From Diploscapter coronatus (taxonomy: Eukaryota > Nematoda > Chromadorea > Rhabditida > Rhabditidae): a stretch of DNA of 64,000 nt. The notes under the pieces are model-generated. The model was not told where the DNA came from and ran no database searches. It was given only the letters and a program-made list of their open reading frames with translations. The stretch lies in contig OZ038423.1 of the NCBI GenBank assembly GCA_964036155.1, forward strand, positions 54,451,249 through 54,515,248. The letters run 5' to 3'. The translations under genes were made by a program, and so were the position numbers. This document shows positions 11,725 through 23,712 of this stretch, piece after piece (position 1 is the first letter of the stretch; the number at the start of each line of letters is the position of its first letter).

Positions 11725-14700
11725 TTAAGTGCTCTGACCAACCATCTTCGAGGGTTGCTGCATCTTGGGGTTATCTAAAAATGTTCGAGCCTGCAAGAAA
11801 ATGATAATGTAAAACTAGTACGAAAGTGTTTCACGAATTTTCAATCTTTCAGTTTCATTGTTCTATGAATGAACAGTAGAGAAATTTGAAATCACCAAAG
11901 CATAATCAAAGAATTGCTTGAAACCTGTGTCGATGAACTTCTCGCCTTCCTGCACTTCGTCCTCTTTCCACTCGAGTTCGCGAGTCCGCGGCTTCTCCAC
12001 GAACGGTCTCATCTGCGCATTTATCACTTCGAAATCGGTCGGCTGCTCCAGTTTCTGCAATTTTTTCATAATGAAGATAGTTTGCATATTTGAAATTTGT
12101 AATGTTCTTTCAGGGAAAATTAATCCATTTGAATTTATCCACTATTGCAACTAGATTATGTAATAGGCTGTTAAGAAAGTCTTGCGCCAAAAATAAATTA
12201 ATTTTCATTTATTCGTAACTTTATTTAAAACCATCACAAATCAACAATATATTCATCATTGAGATCAGTAACCCTCGCCCATCTATTGGGCAGATCATTG
12301 ATGCTTTTCGCCCAGAATTCAGGAGACTGTGATACGAAGAAGTTGTCGGCTGCTGTTTTGAGGTCGTCGTACTTGTCGAATTTTCTCCCTCATAGGTGGA
12401 GGAGCTTCAAGGGACGGAACAAATGGTAGTCTGACGGAACGAGATCCGGCGAGTACGGTGGGTGGGTGATCGGGTGGTCGGGTGCCAGCCGAGCTCGGCG
12501 ATCTTCTGGTGAGTGTTCGAAGTTGAGGTTCACCGATCATGGTCGGCAAATCATCGAAATCCCCTACGCGGGCCCTTATATACCCATGTGGTGATGGCTT
12601 CGAGGACACTCTACGAGGCTCTCACACTTACTAGGGCATTGACTCATTTCTAGAAAATTCTAGATTTTCTAAACTGTTGGTGCAGGACTTTCTTAACAGC
12701 CTAATAATTATCTTTCACAGATCTTCGATGGTTTTTATTCCGACAGAATAATTTTCATTCAAAACCAGTTTTGGCTACGTATTTCAGAGAAATCAAATTA
12801 TAATCTCCGTCTTGGTTCAAGCGCTCTATTTTTAACCGAGGCTAAATAGTTTCGTGAAACGAACCTCTATAAAAATTTAATGAGTAAAACCGTTTATTAG
12901 TAATGCGGAAAAATAGCGAAATCACAGATAAAACGGAATAGGAAATTAGCGTCCATTTGATGAACAATTCACGTGTAATCATGGAAAAGTTTTTTTTTAA
13001 AGAAATCTGTCTAGGACCGTTTCATAGAAAATGGATAAAGTATGATAAGCACTCATTTCTATCGCTGAATTGCGTAGCTTGTTCTTGAAAATTGAAAGAT
13101 ATCAAGAGTATGCTGTCAAAATCGTCAATATTTGATTTTCATTATTTCCCAGTTTTTCGTTTAAATTTTCATCACAATTTGAATCAACCTATGCAATTCA
13201 ACAATCACCTATAATGATACATGAAAGCGACTAGTCAAATATGAAAGAACACTGGGTTCGTACGGACAAGCAAAACCTGAGAAACAAGCAAAATAAGAAG
13301 AACGAATAAGTCAATGCAAATATGCAATTATACTCAGGGTGCTCAAAAATCAATATCTACTTATCGGATATCAAACTGAATAACGCTAGATGAATTGTAG
13401 TCATTTTTAATTTCATTTTTCCATGTTTAAAATTGCTATTCATCTAACAGGCATGAATAACTCAATTTTGACTAAATATTTTGTACGCACAAAAATATCG
13501 CAAACAAACTAAACGTATGACAGTGAAGAATAGAACTTTGAAAGCATTTGTAGCGCAAGAAATTCCTATAACATTTGAAGAATACTCCGATACAATTCAC
13601 ATTATATAAAGCATTAAAAGATAGGCTAGGCCTCGAAATCGACTCCGATAGTATTCCTTATTTGAAGCAAACAAATAATCATCACAAACTAATTTTTTTC
13701 TGCACTCGTTGAAGGCTCATCGGACTGTAATTCGAGAATAGTGAAATTTCATCAAATTAAATGACTCACTGTATTCGTTTTGGACTGTTTTTCACTGGGA
13801 CTTTTCATTTCACTACTTAACGTTTCACTAGGACGGGGGCTAAATTTTCATTCTTCAAATTTTCGTAAATTGACAAAAAATTACCTAACACTGGGACTTC
13901 TGCTAGGCGTTCTGGCTTCACTATCACCATGTCTCTTCCTACTGCCCTTAGCATAATGATATCCAGCATCTTTAACTACCTAAATAAAAAAACTTAAATG
14001 AAAGAATTTGCATAATTAGACCTGTCGAGCCAAAGGGAATAGCTCATCTCTGCGAGTCAGAAGAGCAGGACAGAGTAGGCAGAGTTGCGTTGCTGCTTCA
14101 TTCACCGCAACTTCGTGCAGAGAGAGAACCTAAAGTGTGGCAATTTGTAGCGATGTTTCTTACAATTCAAACCTTGCTGGCCTTTCTCTTCGCATCGAAT
14201 CTCCCATAAATGGCCGAATACTTCCGAAATATCTCGGCTCTGTTCGGCGTAGAGACAGGCATTGCCATCAGATCCAATATTTCTCTAAATTACCGGAAGA
14301 TAATAGTTATTGGGAACAGATCGCAAACTTAGAGACTCGTTTCTTGTTCTGCACCATTCTGGGTTGGAATGAAGGCAGCCGACTATGAGTTGCATGAGCG
14401 CACAGTGTAAGTCGAGCCACTTGTGCAGCACTAATATAAGCTGTCTGATTGCAGTTGTCTGCAACTCTGTCATCAGGAAACTCTGATTGCTAAAGTCTTA
14501 CTCGGATCAAAGTCTCCCAGCTGCACAAAATCGTTGTATTGGACCGGCATGCCAATTTGGTGACTGGTGGATGATTCTGGCTGCAGAGTGGCTACAGCTA
14601 GGGGAGATACTAGAAAAGCAGGGGACTGAAAGCAGGAATATTATTATTTTTACAATGAATTAGATTTGAAATGGGATGGAATCCAAATCGCAATTCCGCC

Positions 14701-16592
14701 CCATATCTGACGTGAGATGCTTACCGGCCCCTTTTCCTCTTTGTGGGACGGGGAAGGTCCGAGTCTGATAATGGTTCTGTGGGAGATTGAGTCGCTGGGC
14801 AACTCTCTCCCTTCCATAATGTTAGCAGTGACTCCTCCGGCGGCTGAGATGGTTGGCCGGATAGCAGTGGCCAGAGGTCCGAGAAGCGAGGGGAAATTGG
14901 AGGCTAAAATCCAGCATATTAATCAAAGTCAGATAAAGACATGCTAGACACTATTTCAAAGCAGGGCGACATCGTTACATTGAACGAGAACACTTGTTTG
15001 TAGGTAGGACATTTTGGTTAACGATCCCCCACCATATGTAGACTAACCCAACGGTACCGAAAGGGAAGAGGCACCAACAGATATGGAAGGAGGAAGCACT
15101 GCGGATGGAGCGGAGGAAGGACCTGATGAGGAGTCTGCTGTTGACGAGTGCACTGCTGTCGTTGATGTAGAGAACGAGGCCAAAGAAGAAGCTAGGCCTG
15201 AAAAAGATGCTAAAAATGATAGGATTTCTGATGAACGACTTCAGTCGCTTTGGTTTTTCGTTGAAGTTCAAGTTCTATCGGTTGTCCCGAAAGTTCTGCC
15301 ATGTTCGTTTATTTTTTACGAGTCTTGATCGCGCGCTTCCTCGGTTCAGTCTTTGCTTCGCAAAGGCTCCAAATCAAATCAAACCGATCCATTGAAAATG
15401 CGACAAAATCCTCGGGGATAACCGATATGGTCTTCTATGGAGGTACCTGGAAGAAGGAAGGAAATTGGATCAGACGTAGCAGGAAGTGTATATGAAGGGA
15501 CAGGAGGAGGACCGATTGCCTGTATTGCTGCCAGATTGAAGGCTGTTTGATTGTTTGAGAATTCCTACAATTTTATCGTTCTAGACTGCAAGGCACTGTT
15601 CAATAGACTTACAGTCAAGGCTCTTTGCAGTCTTCTGACGTGAAGAGGTTTCGATGCCATTCCAACTAGATTCATAATCTCAAGGAATTCGTCCTCTTCA
15701 CACTGCATAATTTGATTGATGTCATCTCCTCCTTAACATTCAATTGTTTGAAATTAGCTATTCTCTTATCAGCGAATACCTTTTGAAATGAATGTCTCGT
15801 AGTATTGTACGAGATTGGCTTTATGAAGTACAGCTAGCAGCTGCCACTCAGAAAGAGACGTTGGTTGGACAACAGGCCTAGGTGGCACTCTGAATGAACC
15901 GGATATTGGAAAATTCCATAGATTATGATGGTGGATAATAAAATAGGATGATCGATGAGAGAACACTGCCCTTCGCTCTAAGTCCATTTCACTATTTCCT
16001 CACTCCCAGTTTTTTTTCATTCGTTTGCAGTCGACGCCGATAGATAAGATACTGCTGCAGAGAAAAAGCCTCCCACGGGCAGTCAATTCGCCCCTTAATG
16101 ATGAAAAAGACTCCCACTCTACAAAAACATCTCTCATATCGGGCAAGAGGGCAGATAAAACGAGCAGTGTTAGGAAGTGGAAGGAACGGGAAGAGGGAAA
16201 CCAGGCATGAGAACATACTGGGGAAGGAAGGACAGTGAAGTCGATGGCACATCCTTGTGGAGCTCTGGTTTGGAAGGAGTCGTTTCTTTTGAAGGAGTGG
16301 TTGAAGCGCCGCGGTCTAAAATTAATATTCCTGTTTCTTTTTCAGTAAATATCATCGTTCTATGATTTTTCTGCATATCGACAAATATTAGTCTGTCTAG
16401 ACTGTGTAACACAGTAATATGCTAACTATTACCAGGCGTAGCGCTTTTCCTAGTCTCAGCAGTCTGTTGCGTCTGTTGAGTCTGCGACTGACCAGCAGCA
16501 GCTGAGCTCACAGACTCGATGGGTTCGGCTTTGGAAGCGGATGAAGAAGATGCCTCAGAGGCAGGGGGACGGGGAGGAGGAAAACTGGGCAT
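11725..16592 (-). CDS. mab-10: NAB-family transcriptional co-regulator MAB-10
   Basis: NAB proteins bind EGR-type zinc-finger factors; in C. elegans MAB-10 works with LIN-29 in the heterochronic pathway. Fifteen exons keep phase: 16592-16433, 16315-16219, 15889-15780, 15731-15613, 15564-15447, 15197-15075, 14903-14725, 14625-14502, 14458-14329, 14284-14173, 14129-14022, 13979-13885, 13839-13770, 12054-11896 and 11790-11725 (about 589 aa). A Pro/Ser/Gln-rich N terminus is followed by NCD1 at about residues 96-162 ([20 protein letters not shown], then [19 protein letters not shown] and [15 protein letters not shown]). A Ser/Ala-rich linker leads to NCD2 at about 344-470 ([49 protein letters not shown]). 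The start ATG follows an in-frame TAA. The last two exons add a charged tail not known to me in vertebrate NAB proteins. Confidence 0.92.
12166..12701 (-). mobile_element. Dead mariner-type element in mab-10 intron
   Basis: Inverted ends of about 28 bp start GGCTGTTAAGAAAGTC at both termini (two mismatches over the arms) and are flanked by TA on each side, the mariner target site. Inside, the minus strand encodes pieces of a mariner transposase C terminus in more than one frame: [26 protein letters not shown] (holding the third catalytic Asp of the DDD motif), then [15 protein letters not shown] and [15 protein letters not shown] stop and frame changes break it, and the N-terminal two thirds are missing, so it is an internally deleted, non-functional copy. 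It lies in the 1.7-kb intron 13769-12055. Confidence 0.9.
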
Positions 16593-19500
16593 ATAAGAGG
16601 GGAGGAAAGGGGTTTAGATTCCTTTAGAAGGACAAGATTATCTTTAGATAAAGAGTGAGGATTTAGAATCCTCGAAGTTAGAGCTGAATAACTAGTTATG
16701 GACGATAAATTACAGACAATTTCACATAGAATATAAAAATTATTTAGCAAAAAATATATCTACATAGAGTGGCTATTAGATAGCCTCAGGCTTAACCCTA
16801 AAATGGGGGTAATGTGATTGGTTTGACTAGGCTTGTTAAATCGTCGTAGGAAGTACGATCGAATCAAATGGAGCTGTGGGGGAATTTCGAATTCCTGTGA
16901 ATGAAGTGTGTTGGCGTCCAGGGAACAACGGAAGACAAACGAGTTTCGTCTCGAAAAATGGACGGTCAAAAAATAGGAAGAACGACTGCACTGTTCATGG
17001 ACATATAGAATGAGAGATTGCAAGGGGAAGGGAGGGGAAAAAGTAGACGGATGAGAAAAAGACGAATCTCGCAAAAAATGCTGCGGTGACATGCGGTGGA
17101 AGGCTAGACAGAGCAGGGGGCCGAACGGGGATGACCAGTAGAGACTGCCCCACAGGGGAAATAGGATGGAGGGGAGCGAACACGGAGAGCTGAAAAAAAC
17201 CGAATGTGAACGCTGTTCGTGAAAAGCACTGAAAGGATAAAAGGGGAAAGAGAGGACGAATTGAGAGGGACAAAGAATGAGAATCGGGCACGCACCCAGA
17301 CACTGCCATGTGAAAAAGTGCAGAAAGACCGAAAGAGAAGAGAAAAAATGAACGGCGTTGGAAGAGACGAAAAGAGGCAGAGAAAAAGAGATGAAACCAT
17401 CTATTATAACACATAAAAATATGGTGGCTAGAAAAAGGCTGTGTTGAATGAATGGAAGGAGAAAGGGAGCAGAGAATGCATGCATGCAGACAAGCAGGCA
17501 GACAGCTGTACAGTTGAATGCCCTCCTCTCAAATGATAAACTCTCCATTTGATACAAGATACCAACAGAGCAGAAAATTAGAATATTAGCAGATTTGAGC
17601 ATGTAGAGATAACAAGAATCACTCAGGTATGAAAACTTCTATATAAATATGAGAATATTAGAGGAGAAGTTAAAAATGTAGAAATAAAAGATCAAAAGAA
17701 ATAACGTAGAAAACGATGAGCGGTTGAGAAACCGAGACGAAAAGGAAAAAAGCAGAAACGAGATGAGAGAGCACATAAAAAGGGAGAGGAAAAGAAGAAA
17801 AAGTGATAGAAGCGAAGCGAATGAAAAGAGAAGTTGAGAAAAAGACTGAGGAGATGCGAGTGCAGGCAAAAAATGCCTCGGGTCCGCTTCGCAGAGGAAA
17901 AACGAACGCTGGCGACATGAAAAACGGCTGCGACTTAGAAGAGGAGAGAAGATGAAAGGGGCTGAGAGAGAAGAGATCAAAGTTGTTAGAAGTTCAAAAA
18001 TAGTTACAGTTTGCAAAGAAAAGAAACGGACAATGACATTGGATCATAAAAACTCCTAAGTTTTCTTTATTATAGTCTACTGTGAGTAAGTGAATGCTGT
18101 ATACTTTTTGCAACTCGCCTTTACACACGCCCCACTTTTCTTTTCCCTCGTTATTTCTTTTCCCCTCGCTCTGGTTTTCTTTTCGTCCCTCGGAAAAGCG
18201 AAGAGAAATAGAGGCGGGGCATGGGGAAGACAAGTTGCAAACAGTATGCAATATTTACTTATTCACAGTCGACTATATGACTTTTTCATGAAAAAGTAGT
18301 CCGTCTTACTAAGCTTGGCCTAGAAAAAGGCTTTGCGTATAGATGATCATTATGGTTTTTCTGAGTTAGAATAACCATTAAATTATGAACACAGCAACAA
18401 AAGATGAATCAAGATAACGAAGTGGATTCTTTTTGAAGCTAAAACTACGACAATATGGAAAGTTAAATATAGAGACAAATGGCTTGCATGGAAGATAGTA
18501 ACGATGATATTGTGCAAAGTAATTTCATTTACAGATTTCTAAATTTGATTCTTATTTCTCCGTTTGAATTATCTCTTGTGAACATTTAAATTACGTTTAT
18601 TATTAGTTGAAAGTAAATCCTAGAGATCAAATGTGTATTGTCTTGTTAAGAAAACTCCATGATCAAGAAAAGCTTAATTTTTATGCATTATGAGTAGAGG
18701 CCGCAAACTCCGTCCCCTCGCATTTTTCGTTTTTGTTCAAAAAGTGACCATTTAAACTCAAAAATGAGGAGCAAGTACTCTTTAAAATGGAAGATCACGA
18801 AAAGTCATTATTAAATTCGATGAGCCAAACATAAAAATAAACTTTATTCAAAGATTATATCAAGAAGTGCGCGTACACTGACGATAATTACCGGTGTGTA
18901 AGTACAAATTTGATACGTTTAGCTGGTTGGTTTTGGTTAGTTCACTCGGTTAAAAAATTTTCTCTCTTCACCAATATCTCAGTTACATCGAATTTGATCA
19001 TTTGACGTATTAAGTTTTGAAAATTACGAATTTTGCAAAGCCACTTGCAGTTCCTAATTATGAGCCAAATTTTTTAAAGAAAATTGCATTTATCAACTTC
19101 TTATTAGTGATGTCATGATAATCAAGAAAAACTCGAAATCAGAATTAAAGAACCCGTACAAATCCGGATTTTCAACCGGCTATCCTATTTCTAGGGTCAA
19201 AGTGTGCATTGTCCTTCCTTTCCCAAGAAACTTAGCCGTCAATTTTAGCGCATTAGTGCTAGGTTTAAATTCTTTTCTCCATCACGATTTACTGCTACTG
19301 TACACGTGAGTAATCCTACCAAAACTTGGCGATGAAAATGATCATATCACAAATTGTCTAATGCACCAATGCACATTTTGTACGACTGGGAATCTTCTAA
19401 AAGCAATACAATATTTGAGCTTTATTTAGATCCAAACATGAAATATCGATAAATTTATTTTATATGCAATTTGTAGCTATTTTAGACATTTAGATAATAA

Positions 19501-20297
19501 TAGGAGATATTTCTTGTTAAAATTGCAAAACTAGCTTAATTTAGTCTTCAGAATTCGAATTGAGATGTTTACATTATAAACTCATCACACCATCTTTTGA
19601 TAAGACAGAAAATATTTTAAATTAAGTGCTAAAATTGTTATCACAAGTTTTAAAAGTATGAGCTAAATGAACAGTGTAAACTTTATGAAATTCCCACGTC
19701 CGAAATTAAATGGTAGAGATATTATGTACAAAGCTAGTCACGATATTTCATCGACTTTTGTTCAACAAATCTAGATTCTTATCTAACTCTTAGTCCAGAA
19801 GATATTTAAAAATATGGGTTATCAAATTTTTAATCTTTGTTCTAAAGAAAAATTCAGCTTTCAAAAGATTATTTTCTATGATGCTCATGCACTTCAGAAC
19901 GTAAACCGTCGATAATAATGTCACTCATGGCGAACTATAGACCCAATCAGTTATTAGGTCGATAAGGATTTTCTGATTTCATATTATTCCACGTGTTATA
20001 TAGTAACAATTTTATCCATGATAATTTTGAGTAGTCCCCGAAAAGTCCTCTTATCCTTCTCTATTCTCCACCTTTCTCGTTATTCTCTCTCTCCATCTCC
20101 CAGTTTGTCCTCCATTTATTCGTTCACGTAATGCTTTGGTCGTTCTCTGAAATTTTCAATAGCCGTGTGCTCGTGCCGAATTTTCAAATTTCGATCGATA
20201 TTTTATGCGTTTTTCGATAATTTTCCAAGCGGTTTAGAGCGCACTTCGATTGTGTTCTCCTGTGATGTGATTGGGTTGCTGGTCGAGTAGCAGCACG
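16593..20297. other. Intergenic region between divergent mab-10 and cnep-1
   Basis: No gene recognised. From about 16980 to 17970 the plus strand is very GA-rich (CT-rich on the mab-10 sense strand), producing a long but compositionally trivial reverse frame. A foldback element lies at 18071-18277. From 18300 to 20030 the DNA is AT-rich without exons. At 20035-20110 the plus strand is CT-rich just upstream of cnep-1. Confidence 0.5.
18071..18277. repeat. Foldback (long inverted repeat) element
   Basis: Two arms of about 63 bp (18071-18133 and 18215-18277) are imperfect reverse complements, roughly 75-80% identical by eye. Both outer ends read TATAGTC, and both arms contain TTTGCAACT. The loop is pyrimidine-rich on its left half and purine-rich on its right half, extending the pairing. 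It looks like a foldback miniature element or a long hairpin-forming transcript. Confidence 0.7.
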
Positions 20298-22250
20298 ATG
20301 CCCCGTCCTCAGCCGCCTGCGCAAATCGCCCCTGTTCCCAGTCGCTCCCTCAGTCAGTCCTCTGCTCACAAGGCTTCTGCCTCCCTCTTTTCCCGCATCA
20401 TGTCCTTCGTCGGTTCCGTCTTCTTCGCCCTGTCCGCCATCTTCAGCGTCTTCTGGCTGTTCGGCAAACGAGTTCACAGAGCGGTAAATACTCGCTTCAT
20501 TCTGAGTCGGTCTTCAATTCCTATCCTGTTTCAGTATGCAAAAAAGCAAGTGGTCCGCTACCCAATTGTGCCGTTGTCGCCGCTCACTGCACACCGACTT
20601 GGTGGGTTAAAATTTTCGTGAATTATCTAGAATTCAAAACAAGATGAATTTCGACGTTTAATTGAAATACAAATTCTCCCATAGTCCAAATATTTTACAA
20701 CTTTTCTAACCAGCACAATTCTACGAGTCGAATTCGAACTCGTCAATTTTCTATGACACGAGCTTGGTAATTTGATACGAACTTGATATAAATTCATGTA
20801 TTTATTTTGAAGACTTTTCAAATTTATTTAATTTTCAGGCGTTGTTCGCCGAAAGATTCTGGTGCTGGATCTGGACGAGACTCTGATCCATTCTCATCAC
20901 GACGGCGTCATTCGACCGATGGTCAAGCCGGGCACGCCTTCCGATTTCACCATTAAGGTATTTTTCTCTAATTACTATTCTTCGTCCCTTACTGACTTGC
21001 AATCAATAATTTTTTGCAAAGTTTGAAAATGCTTATTTTCTGGTGCCTCATTCTTTATTCTGTCTCATTCGTTATGATAAATTCTAACTTCGAAAAAATA
21101 TGCGAAGGTAAGAAATGGAGAATAGCATTTTTCAAATGATTTATTTTATGTCCACACCTCCAGAGATAAATAATATCTCAACGAAAAATTTGTTCAGGTG
21201 GTGATCGACCGTCATCCAGTGCGTTTCTCTGTGCACGAGCGGCCACATGTCGACTACTTCCTCAGTGTCGTTAGTCAATGGTATTTTCATTTTACGAATC
21301 CTCTCTTATAAGCTTTACTTTCTCATTTTAGGTTCGATTTGGTGATATTCACAGCCAGCATGGAAGTGTACGGCTCACACGTTGCTGACAAATTGGATCG
21401 TGGCCGCGGAATTCTAAACCGAAGGTTGGTTGAAGATGTTTACTTTTCTTGAATATGTTTCTCTTATTTCTTAGCATATTGTTTTAACTTCTGTGACGAT
21501 CAACGTTGGCATTTTATCCAATTTTTCAAGAAGTTGTAAGCTTAAAGACGGGATAAATATTACCGATGTTTTGATATGAGATGATGAAAAATATTGAACT
21601 CTAAGAACTTATTTAGCAACTGAATGAAAATTATAATCTGAAATTTTTCTGTTTGATTCCTCATAAAATTTAGACGTATTTGAGTTTCATCCTTGAACTG
21701 GTAGGAGTCTCGTGCAAAATTAGATTATTTTTGAACTGATCGCTCTTCAGATATTTCCGTCAGCACTGCACGATGGACTACGGTGGCTACACGAAGGATC
21801 TGAGCGCGATTCACCCCGATCTCAGCTCCATCTTCATTCTCGACAACAGTCCGGGAGCTTATCGCAAATTTCCTCGTGAGTTTAAATTTCTGCTTAACTT
21901 CTTGGAGAAGTACGCACTCAATGGTAGATGATCCCAAGTATTTTATATTGCTGTATAATGTTATGCACGAGTATATGAATAGTGAAATTGAGATGAAAGA
22001 AGATCCGAGAATGTTTTGGATATGAGCTCTTCTTTTGAATTGATCAAATCCTTCCAGAAACTCGTGTTAACTGTTTTTTGACAATTTCTTGCATTTTTCA
22101 GAGAACGCGATTCCGATTCCATCGTGGTTCAGCGACCCGCACGATACATTCCTGCTGAATCTGCTGCCCTTCCTGGACGCACTCCGCTTCGTCTCCGACG
22201 TGCGCAGCGTGTTGTCTCGCAACCAGACCAGTCACAATCAAGTATGGTAG
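20298..22250 (+). CDS. cnep-1: Nuclear envelope phosphatase CNEP-1 (CTDNEP1/Dullard)
   Basis: Protein serine/threonine phosphatase of the FCP/SCP (HAD) family at the ER and nuclear envelope. Its known substrate is lipin, so it controls phosphatidate use and nuclear membrane growth. Seven exons: 20298-20483, 20535-20601, 20839-20957, 21198-21280, 21332-21424, 21751-21875 and 22102-22250, about 273 aa, close to the family's usual 244-280. A hydrophobic helix at about residues 35-55 ([19 protein letters not shown]) is the membrane anchor. The catalytic DxDxT motif is LDLDET at about 94-99. Further conserved blocks are [33 protein letters not shown] and NAIPIPSW. The start is the first ATG in a Pro/Ser-rich leader; near-cognate codons upstream were ignored. 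A CT-rich block about 200 bp upstream may be promoter. Confidence 0.95.
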
Positions 22251-23490
22251 ACTTTTCAAGTTACTCATTCTTCTTTTTTAAATTCATGTTTATACATTTA
22301 TCTTATCAAATCCAATCAATCAATCGAATACGGTCTTTCGCATATTTCGGTGATGTAAACCATAAAATAGCACAGTTTGACGATTTGATGAAACCTAGGC
22401 ATACATTTCAATATACCTTTTGAAAGACAATATTCTTTGACTGTGCATATTTTATGCTTCTAACTTATCCGGCTACTTACAGGCTTGTTCGATAATATCC
22501 TAACTGTCCTGTAGATTTAAGTAGCAGTATTTAATCTCTCGAAATATCGACTGTGCTGTGTTTATCTGTCGCTGGTAGAAAATTGTGTTAGCAGAAATTT
22601 TATGATAAGCCTTCTGCACATTGTCATTCCACAGAACGAAAAAATCATTTTGAAACTAAGTTCAGATACTCTTTTTCAAATTATGATAGTGCGATTACTT
22701 GAAAATAGAAAATAACGGTTTTTTAACTTAGCAAAAACTGAACGAATTTTTGCTGTATACAAACGAATTATTCCTCATTGGTTACCTCCCTCTTCCTATT
22801 CAACTTGTCGTCAAGAAAGTTTACACGCCCAGTACCTTTTACTTCTATTTCTGCTCTAGTTAAAATTCGTTATTTTCCATTTTCATCAACAAATCGAATT
22901 TTTACAACACTTATGATATTTCTAAGATTTACTGTATTTTATGACGATGCACATGCACATCAACTTTGGAATGACAATATGTAATAGGAATTATTTTGAT
23001 CGTGTTAATCCCGGATGGTAATGAAAAATAACTCGAATATCATTTCCTAGTATCTCTATCTTTTATCGAAAAAACAATTACAATAGTTGTTTTGCTCTTT
23101 AGTAAATTATCCTCTATCCAAATGCAACCATATTCATTCATTTCATATAAAATTATTGCGCGCATTTCCTCTATCTAATTTATAGTCAGAAGCGCGGATT
23201 CTATGTGTACCAATATTTCACGGGATACGAGTATTTTTCTATCTGTAATTCTATTTAGATTTTATTGAAACCAATAAATCATTTTCATCACACCAGTTAT
23301 TTGTTTTCTACAATTACAACTTTCAACCTAAAATATGCGTTTGAGTCGTAAACTTTTAGGAATAAATAAACAATTGTTTCATATGCTTATTCCATACAGA
23401 GACGTAAATTCATAGTTAGTTATTTTTCATATCTAAAAATATACATTTAAAAATCTAACAAGAGTTTATTGCAGCCTGTCGGTGAGATCA
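22251..23490. other. AT-rich intergenic region, no gene recognised
   Basis: Lies downstream of cnep-1. Only short hydrophobic frames occur, with no family match or repeat. Confidence 0.4.
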
Positions 23491-23712
23491 TCAGATGAAT
23501 TGATATTTCCTTACAATGGGAAGGGCTTGGGACTCAGGGGAGGCACGACGACTTCGGTCACTGGCAAAACGGAGCATCCTGCATCGATCTGGGTAGAAAA
23601 TGCACCAGGATGAAAGGGAAGGAGCAAGGGCTCGGGCGCCTCGATTCGATTGAGCCGATTCACAGATGAGCAGGACCAGCAGACAGGAAACAATGCATCG
23701 GAATGGGGACAT
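23491..23712 (-). CDS. Small secreted peptide precursor with two-cysteine loop (putative)
   Basis: A 73-codon frame starts with a convincing signal peptide (MSPFRCIVSCLLVLLICESA) and continues into a region rich in basic cleavage sites. Between GAR and SRR lies a short segment with WCIFYPDRCRMLRF, two cysteines separated by six residues. That spacing is seen in allatostatin-C-type neuropeptides, but the residues inside the loop are not typical, and no amidation glycine precedes the basic site. Codons favour C or G in third position, unlike the AT-rich flanks. A TTTGCAG acceptor lies some 40 nt upstream of the start. A GTAAGG donor after ALPI means the C terminus may be spliced differently. 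Another ATG 5 nt upstream opens a different frame without a signal peptide. Confidence 0.45.
   Translation of the reverse strand: MSPFRCIVSCLLVLLICESAQSNRGARALAPSLSSWCIFYPDRCRMLRFASDRSRRASPESQALPIVRKYQFI

Noticed and set aside
14717..14947. Plus-strand frame within mab-10
   Set aside because: Mirror of the mab-10 exon at 14903-14725, which carries the coding signal.
15083..15328. Acidic 81-codon plus-strand ORF inside mab-10
   Set aside because: It is the complement of a phase-compatible Ser/Ala-rich mab-10 exon (15197-15075).
16760..17602. 280-codon minus-strand frame, the longest in the window
   Set aside because: It is made of Ser, Phe, Leu and Pro codons from a polypurine/polypyrimidine tract; overlapping frames are also open there, as expected from composition, and there is no domain or codon bias.
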